Source: Terriglobia bacterium
GTDB taxonomy: Bacteria > Acidobacteriota > Terriglobia > Acidiferrales > UBA7541
Assembly: GCA_020072785.1 (NCBI GenBank)
Contig: JAIQGG010000001.1
Span: 558,001-622,000, forward strand
Length of the DNA: 64,000 nt
Direction of reading: 5' to 3'
The position numbers were made by a program, and so were the translations under genes. Below are positions 1 to 11,567 of this stretch, in pieces. Each line of letters opens with the position of its first letter. The first letter of the stretch is position 1. Below the pieces are notes generated by a model. That model did not search any database. It was not told the DNA's origin and saw only the letters and a list, made by a program, of their open reading frames with translations.

Positions 1-2529
1 TCCCTGTGCGGTGAGGTAGAAGACGTCGATGGCCTTCTGGCCCTCGGTGTCGATGAGCGCGACTTCGATGTTGCACGCGAGACGCGCCAGGGCGGAGCCG
101 ATGGCGTAGAGCAGGCCAGGGCGGTCCTGGGTGATCAGCTCGAGCAGGGTGCTCTGTTCCGAGGAGGCGTCGTCGAAGCGGATGGTGGTGCTCACGGCCA
201 CCTTCGGCGGGCGGGCGCGGCCCATGCCTAGGCGGCTTTTCAGCAGCGGCTCGAGTGCGGTCTTGCCGCTGAGGATGTCCGCCAAGCTGCGCCGGAATCG
301 TTCTTTCTCGCCCGGGTTCAGCTCCAGGGTGCGGTGCAGATCCTCGAAGTGGAAGGTGTCCAGGGCGATCCCCGCGGCGTTGGCAAAGGCGTCGGCCTTC
401 ACGATGTTCATTCCCCAGCCCGCGAGGGCGCCGGCGATGTTCGCGAACAGCCCCGGACGGTCGGGCGTCAGCACGGTAAGCGAGAAGGCGTGCGGCACGG
501 CTTTCAGTTCCGCCTGCACGGGCTCTTCGGAGAGGCGCCGGTAGAGCTCGAAATGCGCGGCCACTTCCGCCGGAGAGTGCACGGCGAGATAGCGCCGGGG
601 GAAGCCTTCAAGGAACCACTCGAGGTCCTCGATCTTGGCTCCGGCAATGCGCCGCGCTTCGTCGAGGAACGGCGTCTCGTGCGCGATGTGCAGACGGTCG
701 CGGTCCACGCTGCGGCTGAGGTGATTGGCGGTGGCCGCGAAGAGCTGCCAGAGCATTTCGGCTTTCCACGGCGTGAGCGCTTCGGGATTCACCGCCTGGA
801 TGTCGGCATAGGTGAGCAGGCAGAGCCGGGTGAGGCGCTCCGGGGTCTCCACCGTGCGGGCGAAGGCGGCCACGGTGCCGGGATCGAAAATATCGCGGCG
901 CAGCAGCGTGGCGGACATGTCCAGGTGGTGCTCGATCAGGAAGTGGACCTCGTCCTTTTCCTGGGCGTCGAGGCCCAGGCGCGCCGCCGCGCTCTGCAGC
1001 GCTTCGAGGCTTCCAGCCACGTGGTTTTCCGTGGGCATGCCCTTGCCGATGTCGTGCAGAAGCATGGCGAAAATGAGCAGGTCGCGGCGCTCGAGCGATT
1101 TCCAGAGATCGCAGAAATGCCGGGCGCGCTCGTCCTGCGGCTCGGCCAAGTCCTGCAGGTGTTCGATGGTGCGCAGGGAGTGCTCGTCCACGGTGTAGCG
1201 GTGATAGAAGTCGCGGACCACCAGCGCGTCGATGGCCCGGAACTCGGGGAGCATGTCCGCGAGCAGGCCGATACGGTGCATGGGCCGCAGGGCTGCGGCG
1301 GGATGCGGCGTGTCGAGGATTTCGCGCCAGGGCGGCCGGAACCCGGCAGCGTCTTGCTGCGCCGCGGCGGTGCGCCGCCACAGCTCGCCGAGAATGCGCT
1401 CGGCTCCGAGCGTGGGTGGGCAGCCGCTGCGCGCCGCTGCGCTCAGAAAGGCGAAAACATCGCTGCGGCTGCGCAGGGCGCCCGGAGCGGCCAGTTCCAG
1501 GCGGCCGTCTTCGACGAAGAAAGGGCCACGCTCGCCGCGGGCCAGAAAAGGGAAGCGCCGCCCCCAGAAGGAGCGCCGCTTCGGCGCCTGCTCGATCTTC
1601 GGCAGCAACTCGCGGTTGAGCGTGCGCGCGTGCTGGAAATAGAGGCGCATCCATTCCGCGGGATCGCGCGGTACGCCGTCGGCGGCGCCCAGAGCGCGGC
1701 GCGCGGCAGTCTCCTGCAGCTCGTAGGTAAGGCCGTTGTCGTTGCGGCCGTTGGCGTAGTGGAGAAAGCAGCGCACGGCGCTGAGGAATTCCAGGGCCTG
1801 GGCGGGCGGCGGTTCGAGTGGTGCGGGCGGGCGGGGCTCCGCGCCGGCTTTTTTCGCCAGGGCATCGAGCCAGGCGGCGGCGTGGTGGTCGCGCAGGCCC
1901 CCGGGTGCGTCCTTTACGTTGGGCTCGAGATGAAAGATAGTGTCGCCGTAGCGCGCGTGGCGCTCGCGGGTCAGGCGCACGATCTCTGTCGTGAGAAAGC
2001 CGCGGGCCCGGCGCTCGGCTTCGCGCAGGATGCGCGTATCCAGGCAGTCGTAGAGTTCGCGGTCCCCGGCGAGGAAGCGGCGGTCGAGAAGCGCCAGGTG
2101 GAATTCGGCGTTGTCCTCCTCGAGACGCTTGCACTCCTCGACGGTGCGGCCGGCGGAGCTGACGCGGAAGCCGAGGTCCCAGAGCGTGCGCGAGAGCTCG
2201 CCCACCAGCGGCTTGAACTCCTTTTCGGCCGGCGCGTCTTCGAAAAGAAACAGCACGTCGAGATCGGAGTAGGGAAAGAGCATGCGGCGGCCGTAGCCGC
2301 CGAGAGCCAGCAAGGAAAAACGCCGTGGGGTGGCGGGGCGCAGCGCGTTCCAGACGCGCAGCAGCGTCTCGTCGGCGAAATCGCAGAGGGCGCACAGGGT
2401 GCGCGTGCCGGAGCCTTGCGCCTCGAAGGCCTGGCGAATGACTGCGCGGCGCTCTTCGCAGGCGCCGGTCAGCGAGGTAACCAGGGTCTGCGCCGCAGTT
2501 GGGGGAAGATGCGTGCTGCGCTCCATCAT
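1..2529 (-). CDS. glnD: [Protein-PII] uridylyltransferase/uridylyl-removing enzyme GlnD, C-terminus cut by the window edge
   Basis: GlnD adds UMP to PII when nitrogen is short and removes it when glutamine is high. Translating the minus strand from the ATG ending at 2529 gives 843 open codons running off the left edge. The nucleotidyltransferase motif GGYGRRMLFPYSDLD lies at about residues 77-91, with D89 and D91 as the expected metal ligands. An HD-domain motif LLHDIGKG has its H-D pair at about residues 492-493. The last visible residues (LITQDRPGLLYAIGSALA) are the start of the C-terminal ACT domain, so only a short tail is missing. The family is usually 850-900 residues. Start: two ATGs in tandem (2529, 2526). 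A PII gene lies just upstream on the same strand. Long frames on the other strand and in a second minus frame are GC-rich shadows of this gene. Confidence 0.93.
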   Translation of the reverse strand, partial: MMERSTHLPPTAAQTLVTSLTGACEERRAVIRQAFEAQGSGTRTLCALCDFADETLLRVWNALRPATPRRFSLLALGGYGRRMLFPYSDLDVLFLFEDAPAEKEFKPLVGELSRTLWDLGFRVSSAGRTVEECKRLEEDNAEFHLALLDRRFLAGDRELYDCLDTRILREAERRARGFLTTEIVRLTRERHARYGDTIFHLEPNVKDAPGGLRDHHAAAWLDALAKKAGAEPRPPAPLEPPPAQALEFLSAVRCFLHYANGRNDNGLTYELQETAARRALGAADGVPRDPAEWMRLYFQHARTLNRELLPKIEQAPKRRSFWGRRFPFLARGERGPFFVEDGRLELAAPGALRSRSDVFAFLSAAARSGCPPTLGAERILGELWRRTAAAQQDAAGFRPPWREILDTPHPAAALRPMHRIGLLADMLPEFRAIDALVVRDFYHRYTVDEHSLRTIEHLQDLAEPQDERARHFCDLWKSLERRDLLIFAMLLHDIGKGMPTENHVAGSLEALQSAAARLGLDAQEKDEVHFLIEHHLDMSATLLRRDIFDPGTVAAFARTVETPERLTRLCLLTYADIQAVNPEALTPWKAEMLWQLFAATANHLSRSVDRDRLHIAHETPFLDEARRIAGAKIEDLEWFLEGFPRRYLAVHSPAEVAAHFELYRRLSEEPVQAELKAVPHAFSLTVLTPDRPGLFANIAGALAGWGMNIVKADAFANAAGIALDTFHFEDLHRTLELNPGEKERFRRSLADILSGKTALEPLLKSRLGMGRARPPKVAVSTTIRFDDASSEQSTLLELITQDRPGLLYAIGSALARLACNIEVALIDTEGQKAIDVFYLTAQG

Positions 2530-2571
2530 CGTTGGGCCGTGCGAGGGCCAGCGCGCCGTCCCGCGAAAAAC

Positions 2572-2994
<423 letters not shown>

Positions 2995-3030
2995 TCATGC
3001 ACGCGCTTGCGCTCCGGGCCAACTCCATAA

Positions 3031-3096
3031 TTTTCATCTCTCCGATTGAAATTTGTAAGCCTGCCGTGAATTTTTCATTTCTCCGATTGAAAATTT
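3031..3096. promoter_or_regulatory. Two operator-like direct repeats, each a dyad, between glnB and the porin gene
   Basis: Two copies of TTTTCA-TYTCTCCGAT-TGAAA start at 3031 and 3072, 41 bp apart (about four helical turns). Each has TTTCA/TGAAA arms around a 9-bp centre, so each is both a direct repeat and a dyad. They lie in the 278-bp divergent gap between PII and the porin. This AT-rich patch stands out from the GC-rich surroundings. A transcription factor site is inferred; no known regulator consensus is recognised. Confidence 0.5.
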
Positions 3097-3188
3097 CTGT
3101 TGGCGTTTTGAAATCACGGTCTGTACAGTCCGCCCTCAAGCGAGATTCTCGAGCGTTGCTCGCCATGTCTAGTCGAAGGAGATCCAGA

Positions 3189-4442
3189 GTGCGAATGTCC
3201 CGAGCGTGTCTGTTCTTATGTCTTTTCGGTTTGACGCTGGCCTCGTCAGCCAGGGGCCAGGCGGCTGCCGCCCCGGTGGACCAGGCTTCCCCCGCCAGTG
3301 CTCCGGCAAGTCCGGCCCCGGCAGCAAGCCCGGCTCCGCAGGCAACTCCTTCGGCGCAGGAGCCGGCTTCCGCTCCGGCTTCGTCGCCCGCCTGGTCGGC
3401 CGGGCCCATCGACTTCAGCGGCCTGATTGACGGCTATTACAGCTTCAACTTCAACCATCCCGCTTCGCAATTCAATCAACTCTACAACTTCGACGTGCGC
3501 GCCAACCAGTTCAGCCTGAACATGGCCAAACTGTCCCTCTCCCACACCGCCGACCCCGTGGGCTTTCAGGTGGATTTCGGCTTTGGGCGGGCCTTTGACA
3601 TGATCTCCACCAATGAGAAGGCCCCGGAGATCTTCCGCTATATCGAGCAGGCCTATTTGAGCTGGAAGCCGGCGAAGGCCAAGGGCTTCCAGGTGGATTT
3701 CGGGAAATTCGTGACCAGCGACGGCGCCGAGGTTATCGAAACCAACAGCAACTGGAACTACTCGCGCTCGCTGCTCTTCGCCTGGGCCATTCCCTACTAC
3801 CACTTCGGCCTGCGCACCTCTTTTCCCGTGGGCAAGCACTTCACCGGCGGGGTGATGGTGGTCAACGGCTGGAACAACGTCGAGGACAACAACACGGGCA
3901 AGACCCTGATGTTCACCGGAACGTACACTGCGAAAAAATTCACGTGGATCAACAATTTCCACACCGGACCGGAAAAGCCCAACACCAATAAGGGCTGGCG
4001 CAATCTCTACGACACCACGCTCTTGCTTACGCCCACGCCCAAGTGGAACGCCTACCTCAATTTCGACTACGGCTCGGACAAGAACATCGGCCCGGGATCG
4101 CAAGTGTGGTACGGAGCCGCGGTCGCGGTGCACTACCAGGCTACCGGCAAAGTGTCCTTCACCCCGCGCGTCGAGTGGTTCAACGACCGCGACGGCTTTG
4201 CCACTGGTACCGGCATCCAGCAGCAACTCAAGGAGGTCACCTTCACCGGCGAATACAAGCTGCCGGAAGGTTTGCTGGCCCGCCTCGAATACCGCCATGA
4301 CTGGTCCAATCAGCCCTTCTTCCAGCGCGGCGCTTCGGTGAGTGAGCTGGGCGGAGCGACGTATATGGGGCCGGTCGGGACTTCCAAGAGCCAGGACACG
4401 CTGACGCTGGGCGTGGTCGCGTTCTTCGGGCCCAAGCGCTAG
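3189..4442 (+). CDS. Outer-membrane beta-barrel porin, BBP2/OmpL-like
   Basis: Predicted diffusion porin. A signal peptide (MSRACLFLCLFGLTLASSARGQA) is followed by an Ala/Pro-rich linker of about 40 residues. The barrel then starts at IDFSGLIDGYYSFNFNHP and is rich in alternating aromatic strands, ending in VVAFFGPKR. This fits the putative beta-barrel porin-2 family. The frame is open from 2997, but AAGGAG at 3176-3181 points to GTG 3189 (or ATG 3195), and the leader-peptide layout agrees. It opens a plus-strand run that continues with two small membrane proteins and an ammonium transporter. A role in bringing ammonium or small nitrogen compounds across the outer membrane is inferred from position only. 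Confidence 0.8.
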   Translation: MRMSRACLFLCLFGLTLASSARGQAAAAPVDQASPASAPASPAPAASPAPQATPSAQEPASAPASSPAWSAGPIDFSGLIDGYYSFNFNHPASQFNQLYNFDVRANQFSLNMAKLSLSHTADPVGFQVDFGFGRAFDMISTNEKAPEIFRYIEQAYLSWKPAKAKGFQVDFGKFVTSDGAEVIETNSNWNYSRSLLFAWAIPYYHFGLRTSFPVGKHFTGGVMVVNGWNNVEDNNTGKTLMFTGTYTAKKFTWINNFHTGPEKPNTNKGWRNLYDTTLLLTPTPKWNAYLNFDYGSDKNIGPGSQVWYGAAVAVHYQATGKVSFTPRVEWFNDRDGFATGTGIQQQLKEVTFTGEYKLPEGLLARLEYRHDWSNQPFFQRGASVSELGGATYMGPVGTSKSQDTLTLGVVAFFGPKR

Positions 4443-4512
4443 CTCGGGCGCAGGGGGAAACGATGTCGTACGAGATTTGGAAAAAATTCGCAAGTAAAAG
4501 AGGAGGAACTCC

Positions 4513-4689
4513 ATGGGAGCAAATCCCACGCAGGCCGTAGCAGTCACGGCCTTCTTGCTGGCCTTCACGGCGCTGTCCGCCGCCATCTTCAAGGGGAGCG
4601 TCGTGCTCTACCTGACGACGGCGGTGCTCTTGGCGATCTCCATCAGTGCCTTTCGTAAATGCAAACCGCTGGAACACGCGGAGAATTGA
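4513..4689 (+). CDS. Small membrane protein, 58 aa
   Basis: A short reading frame with a strong AGGAGGA site eight bases before ATG 4513. It encodes MGANPTQAVAVTAFLL and continues as two predicted transmembrane stretches (about residues 7-25 and 29-46), ending in a charged tail KCKPLEHAEN. It sits 70 bp after the porin and 11 bp before another small membrane gene. The family is not recognised. Its place between a porin and amt suggests a small accessory subunit, but nothing in the sequence proves a function. Confidence 0.7.
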   Translation: MGANPTQAVAVTAFLLAFTALSAAIFKGSVVLYLTTAVLLAISISAFRKCKPLEHAEN

Positions 4690-4700
4690 GGACATCGAAC

Positions 4701-4883
4701 ATGATTCTCGTCGGAATTCTCGTGACGCTTCTCGGCTTTGTCATCGCTGTGCTCAGCCTGACCATGCACTCCGTGGGAGTTCAGCTGGCGGTTATTCTAT
4801 TCGGGCTGGCCGTCAGCCTGTTCGGCATCATGGGCGTGCTCAACCGGGTCTATCTCAAAAATGCCATTTGGAAGAAGGGGTGA
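4701..4883 (+). CDS. Small membrane protein, 60 aa
   Basis: Starts MILVGILVTLLGFVIAVLSL and has two hydrophobic segments (about residues 2-20 and 26-47) before a basic tail NRVYLKNAIWKKG. ATG 4701 is preceded by GAGG in the end of the previous gene. The frame is open upstream, but the upstream residues are not membrane-like. The stop is 7 bp before amt, so translation is probably coupled. Family not recognised. It may be a small partner of the porin or Amt, by position only. Confidence 0.7.
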   Translation: MILVGILVTLLGFVIAVLSLTMHSVGVQLAVILFGLAVSLFGIMGVLNRVYLKNAIWKKG

Positions 4884-4890
4884 GGAGAGG

Positions 4891-6549
4891 ATGAAAACGA
4901 CAACAAAGAAACTGCTCCTGGTCACCATCGTGGCGCTGTGTCTCGGGCCGTTGGGTTTTGCCCAGGCACCGCCCGCTGCCCCGGCAGCCGCGGCACCGGC
5001 GGCCGCGGCGGCGCCGGTTCCCAAGCCGATTACCGACGCCGACCTCGCGAACGCGCCCGTGCCTTCCGCGGACGCCCGCGCCAAAGGCGATCCGGACGGC
5101 TCGCTCACCGGCACGGCCAGCGATGTCACCGTCACCGACGCCAAGAAGGGCATTAGCATTGGCGATCTCGCGAATCAGGCCGGGCAGAACAAAATCGCCA
5201 TCAATTTCATGTGGACGCTGGTCACCGGTTTCCTGGTCATGTTCATGCAAGCCGGCTTTGCCATCGTCGAGACCGGCCTGTGTCGCGCCAAGAACGCCAA
5301 CCACACCATGATGATGAACTTTATGGTGTACGGCGTCGGGATGTTCGCCTACTGGCTCATCGGCTTCGCCATCCAGATGGGCGGCGTGGGCGCGGTCGCC
5401 AACCTCGGTGGTACCCCTCCCTTGAACGCGGAATACGCCATCAATCTTTTCGGCAAGCCCTTCGGCTTGTTCGGGCAGCATGGCCTGTTCCTGATGCACA
5501 AGGGCACGTATGACGTTTCCGTGATGGTGCTCTTCCTCTTCCAGATGGTGTTCATGGATACCGCACTGACCATCGTCACCGGCTCCGCCGCGGAACGCTG
5601 GAAATACGCGGCCTTCATCATCTCTTCCTTCCTCATGGGGGCGTTCACCTATCCCCTCTTTGCCAACTGGGCCTGGGGCGGCGGCTGGCTCGCCACTCTC
5701 GGCGCCAATTTCAATCTCGGCAAGGGCTACTGCGACTTCGCCGGCTCGGGTGTGGTCCACGCGGTCGGCGGCATCACCGCCCTGGCTCTCTCGATGCTCA
5801 TCGGCCCGCGCATCGGCAAGTACGACCGCACGGGCAAGCCGAACGCCATTCTCGGTCACGACATCGTTCTGGTCCTGACCGGCTGCTTCATCCTGGCCTT
5901 CGGCTGGTTCGGCTTCAATCCAGGCTCCACGCTCGGCGCTTCCGGCAACGGCTCGCTGCGCATCGGCTCGGTCGCGGTGAATACCATGCTCGCGGGCATG
6001 GCCGGAGGCTTCGGCGCCATGTTCTACATGTGGACGCGCTATGGCAAGCCCGACGCTTCGATGAGCGGCAACGGTCTGCTCGCCGGACTCGTGGCCATCA
6101 CTGCTCCCTCGGGCTTCGTCAATCCGGTGGGCTCGGTGATCATTGGCCTCGTCGCCGGTGTCCTCGTCTGTCTTTCCGTCGAGTTCGTGGACCGCGTGCT
6201 GAAAGTGGACGATCCCGTCGGCGCCATCTCCGTGCACGGCACCAACGGCCTCTGGGGCGTGATCTCCGTCGGCCTCTTCGCCGACGGCAAGAGCAACTAC
6301 GGCGGCTCCTGGAACGGCGTGAGCGGTTCCGTCACCGGCCTGTTCTACGGCGACAACGGCGGCCAGCTCGTGGCGCAGTTGATCGGCGTCGTCACTCTGC
6401 TTGGCTTCATCTTCACGCTCAGCTTCGTCCTCAACCTCCTCGTGGATTGGATCGTCGGTCAGCGCGTGGCTGCCAAAGCCGAGCTCGAAGGCCTGGATCT
6501 CCCGGAAATGGGCGCTCTCGGCTATCCCGAGTTCGAGTTGAAGTCCTGA
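4891..6549 (+). CDS. amt: Ammonium transporter, copy 1, with a long N-terminal extension
   Basis: Amt/MEP/Rh family channel for ammonium in the inner membrane, 552 aa. ATG 4891 follows GAGGAGAGG. A signal-like leader (MKTTTKKLLLVTIVALCLG) is followed by about 75 residues rich in Ala/Pro (PPAAPAAAAPAAAAAP). The Amt core then begins near residue 100 at INFMWTLVTGFLVMFMQAGF. The twin pore histidines are present in DFAGSGVVHAVGGI and VHGTNGLWGVI. Most Amt proteins have a much shorter N-terminus, so the extension is unusual and probably periplasmic. The downstream TPR gene starts 19 bp after the stop. PII genes on both sides of this run fit Amt gating by PII. Confidence 0.94.
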   Translation: MKTTTKKLLLVTIVALCLGPLGFAQAPPAAPAAAAPAAAAAPVPKPITDADLANAPVPSADARAKGDPDGSLTGTASDVTVTDAKKGISIGDLANQAGQNKIAINFMWTLVTGFLVMFMQAGFAIVETGLCRAKNANHTMMMNFMVYGVGMFAYWLIGFAIQMGGVGAVANLGGTPPLNAEYAINLFGKPFGLFGQHGLFLMHKGTYDVSVMVLFLFQMVFMDTALTIVTGSAAERWKYAAFIISSFLMGAFTYPLFANWAWGGGWLATLGANFNLGKGYCDFAGSGVVHAVGGITALALSMLIGPRIGKYDRTGKPNAILGHDIVLVLTGCFILAFGWFGFNPGSTLGASGNGSLRIGSVAVNTMLAGMAGGFGAMFYMWTRYGKPDASMSGNGLLAGLVAITAPSGFVNPVGSVIIGLVAGVLVCLSVEFVDRVLKVDDPVGAISVHGTNGLWGVISVGLFADGKSNYGGSWNGVSGSVTGLFYGDNGGQLVAQLIGVVTLLGFIFTLSFVLNLLVDWIVGQRVAAKAELEGLDLPEMGALGYPEFELKS

Positions 6550-6568
6550 TCGTAAGGAGCGTATTCGC

Positions 6569-7102
6569 ATGTCCACCACGACCACAGCACTGCAACCCAG
6601 GCCGGGAGCACTCGCTCCCGGCCTGGACTCCTCTCGCCTCCCAGCCATTCCCTGGCGCGACCCGCATTCGGTTTCGCCCGAGAAGCTGGCGGAACTCATC
6701 GCGTCGCTCGAAGAGGCCTGCGCGCTCCAGCCCGCTAACGCGGATCTGCGCACCTGTCTCGGCATGGCTCACGCGATGAACTACGATGCCTACCGCTCGA
6801 TGGACGCTCTGGAAGCCGCGCGCACCCTCGAGCCGCAGAACTTCTTCGCCCAGTTCAAGTACGCGGAACTCTTCTACCGCCTGCGCGCCCTCGAAAAAGC
6901 GGAAGCGGAAACTCTCCACGCCCTCCATCTCGCCGCCACCGGCTGGGAGCTCGCCCAGGCGCGCCACCAGCTCTCCGAAATTCGCCGCCTCCGCCGCGAA
7001 GGCACGCAGCGGCCCGCTTGGACCAAGTCGCTGAAAGTCCCCGCACTCGGCCTCGGTTTGGTTATGATGGTGGTCACGGTGCTCTTTATGGTGTTCCGAT
7101 GA
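6569..7102 (+). CDS. TPR protein with a C-terminal membrane anchor
   Basis: 177 aa. After a Pro-rich start, residues from about 38 to 135 form helical repeats (EEACALQPANADLRTCLGMA; TLEPQNFFAQFKYAELFYRL) like tetratricopeptide units. The last 25 residues (VPALGLGLVMMVVTVLFMVF) form a single C-terminal transmembrane anchor, so the repeats should face the cytoplasm. GGAG lies about 12 bases before ATG 6569. It follows amt by 19 bp and overlaps the next gene by 4 bp, so it is part of the transport operon. A scaffold for Amt or the antiporter is only a guess. A 13-bp perfect hairpin lies in its early codons. Confidence 0.75.
   Translation: MSTTTTALQPRPGALAPGLDSSRLPAIPWRDPHSVSPEKLAELIASLEEACALQPANADLRTCLGMAHAMNYDAYRSMDALEAARTLEPQNFFAQFKYAELFYRLRALEKAEAETLHALHLAATGWELAQARHQLSEIRRLRREGTQRPAWTKSLKVPALGLGLVMMVVTVLFMVFR
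6597..6626 (+). other. Perfect 13-bp stem hairpin inside the start of the TPR gene
   Basis: CCAGGCCGGGAGC, loop ACTC, then GCTCCCGGCCTGG. It lies 47 bp after the amt stop, within about codons 10-20 of the TPR gene. It has no T-tract, so it is not a normal terminator. It could protect the 3' end of the upstream amt transcript or lower translation of the downstream genes. Confidence 0.55.
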
Positions 7103-7257
7103 AAGCAAAATGGAACTTGTTCTTCGGGGCCTCCCTGCTGGCAGCCTATATGCTGATCTCGCATGGCATCCCCATCGTGCCGGTGTTTGCGGGATGCGGT
7201 TTGGCCGCGCTCATAACCTGGCGCAAGCTCGCCCGGCATTCCGCCCCGGGCCGGTAA
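7099..7257 (+). CDS. Small membrane protein, 52 aa
   Basis: ATG 7099 overlaps the TPR stop in the form ATGA, so translation is probably coupled. The protein starts MKAKWNLFFGASLLAAYMLI and has two hydrophobic segments (about 7-23 and 25-41), then a basic tail RKLARHSAPGR. The next gene starts 9 bp later. Family not recognised. It is the third tiny membrane protein in this transporter run. Confidence 0.68.
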   Translation: MKAKWNLFFGASLLAAYMLISHGIPIVPVFAGCGLAALITWRKLARHSAPGR

Positions 7258-7266
7258 CCGCCGGAC

Positions 7267-10240
<2,974 letters not shown>

Positions 10241-10270
10241 GCGCTCCTCCTGGGCGGCGTCTGGCCGAGG

Positions 10271-10300
10271 ATTATAGGCAATGCGCCGCGTTCCTGCCCA
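10271..10300 (-). promoter_or_regulatory. Promoter of the amt2-PII pair
   Basis: Read on the minus strand: a perfect -10 TATAAT at 10276-10271, with TGGGCA (4/6 to TTGACA) 18 bp upstream. Transcription would start near 10264, leaving a leader of about 24 nt that holds the AGGAGG site. No sigma54-type -24/-12 pair was found, although sigma54 is common for such genes. Confidence 0.5.
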
Positions 10301-10332
10301 TAATATTTTGTACGTCCGGGATTTCACTTACT

Positions 10333-11085
10333 TTATGGGCGCTTTCGCGCCAGCCAGGCGCGCTTGCAGGCGCGGACGAAGTGATCGGCGTCGCGCGTCG
10401 GGCGGGGAATACGATAGCCGTCGCAGACGGCCAGGGTGAGCCGGATGGCGGTGGCCAGGCTGACGCGGTGGCCCTGCGAAACGTAGATGGGGCGCACGGC
10501 CTTGCGCGTGCGCAGGACCGCCCCGAGGATTTCTTCCTCCCCGTCGGCTTCGGCGAGCAGTGGCGTCCAACTTCCGGCTTTCTGCGCCGGCGGGGTCTCC
10601 CGCCCGGTCAGCCGCGACTTCGCGCAGCCGATCGTGGGGCGGTCGAGGAGCAGGCCGAGATGGCAGGCCAGGCCGAAGCGGCGCGGGTGCGCGTAACCCT
10701 GCCCGTCGCAGAAGACCACGTCCGGGGCGTGCTGCAGTTTGCGGAAGGCGGCCAGCAGGGCCGGGCATTCGCGGAAACTGAGCAGCCCGGGCACGTAGGG
10801 AAAGCGCAGCGGCACGGCCGCGGAGACGCGCTCGATTTCCACCATCTCCGGGAAGCGGTAGACGATGACCCCGGCGAGGGCGCGGTTGGCGGCGCGGGCC
10901 GCGCCTTGCCGCGAGCGTTTCAGCAGCGCCTGCGGGCCGCTGAGAATGAAGGCGGCGTCGGCGCCCGCTACGTATTCTATTTTTGGCAGGCGGTCGCGCC
11001 CCTCCCACTGCCGGCGCAATTCGGTCTGCAGTTCTGCCGCCTGGCGCGGGGTCACGTTCCACGGATGCAAGTTTCGGATGCGCAT
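10333..11085 (-). CDS. nfi: Endonuclease V (deoxyinosine 3' endonuclease)
   Basis: Cuts the second phosphodiester 3' of deoxyinosine in damaged DNA. 250 aa from ATG 11085. Motifs in order: AGADAAF (first catalytic Asp), PYVPGLLSFRECPALL (Glu), VVFCDGQGYAHPRRFGLACH (Asp and His), then GCAKSRL and ATAIRLTLAVCDGYRIP. Length is slightly above E. coli Nfi (about 223). The frame is open to 11223, and ATG 11130 or 11107 are alternatives. 11085 is chosen because it gives the usual N-terminal length and because a forward promoter occupies 11089-11117. Monocistronic, in opposite orientation to the STAS gene. Confidence 0.9.
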   Translation of the reverse strand: MRIRNLHPWNVTPRQAAELQTELRRQWEGRDRLPKIEYVAGADAAFILSGPQALLKRSRQGAARAANRALAGVIVYRFPEMVEIERVSAAVPLRFPYVPGLLSFRECPALLAAFRKLQHAPDVVFCDGQGYAHPRRFGLACHLGLLLDRPTIGCAKSRLTGRETPPAQKAGSWTPLLAEADGEEEILGAVLRTRKAVRPIYVSQGHRVSLATAIRLTLAVCDGYRIPRPTRDADHFVRACKRAWLARKRP

Positions 11086-11088
11086 ACT

Positions 11089-11117
11089 TTGGCCGGGCCG
11101 TGCGGTCATCGTATAAT
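11089..11117 (+). promoter_or_regulatory. Sigma70-type promoter of the STAS gene
   Basis: TTGGCC at 11089-11094, a 17-bp spacer, and a perfect TATAAT at 11112-11117. The start site would be near 11124, about 64 nt before the ATG at 11188. It lies over the 5' side of the divergent nfi gene. Confidence 0.55.
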
Positions 11118-11187
11118 GCACGCGGGGCATCTCCAACAGCCTTTTATCCGGCTCCCCAGATCTTTTGCGAAAGGATTGCGCGCGCAC

Positions 11188-11526
11188 ATGGAAATCTCCG
11201 TCCGGGAAGCAAACGGGATTCACATGGTCGGCGTCACCGGGCGCCTGACTATCGGGACCAGCAGCGAGCGGCTGAATGAAGCGCTGCGCAAGCTCGCGGA
11301 GAACGGCGCCAGGAAGATCGTCCTCAATCTCGACGGTGTCGCGCAGATGGACACCACGGGGATCGCCGCCCTGGTGCGCAATTCCCTGGCGCTGGCCCGC
11401 GCCGGCGGCGAGTTGCGCCTGGTCTGCGGCGCAGGCCGCGTCCGCGACGCCCTCACCATCACCCGCCTCGTCGAAGCCATCCCCACCTTCCAGACCGAAG
11501 CCGCCGCCCTGGCCAACTTTTCGTAA
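11188..11526 (+). CDS. STAS-domain anti-sigma factor antagonist
   Basis: 112 aa, one STAS domain. The key loop reads LDGVAQMDTTGIAALV. In SpoIIAA/RsbV proteins the residue after Asp is the phosphorylated Ser (DSSG); here it is Thr (DTTG), which some family members use. In the model these proteins, when unphosphorylated, bind an anti-sigma kinase and free its sigma factor. No kinase or phosphatase gene is nearby, so partners are elsewhere. AAGGA lies about 13 bases before ATG 11188. The convergent mglA gene ends 41 bp away. Confidence 0.85.
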   Translation: MEISVREANGIHMVGVTGRLTIGTSSERLNEALRKLAENGARKIVLNLDGVAQMDTTGIAALVRNSLALARAGGELRLVCGAGRVRDALTITRLVEAIPTFQTEAAALANFS

Positions 11527-11567
11527 AATTTCCTGAGGTGGAGATTCTCTACTGCGAAGAGGTGTGT

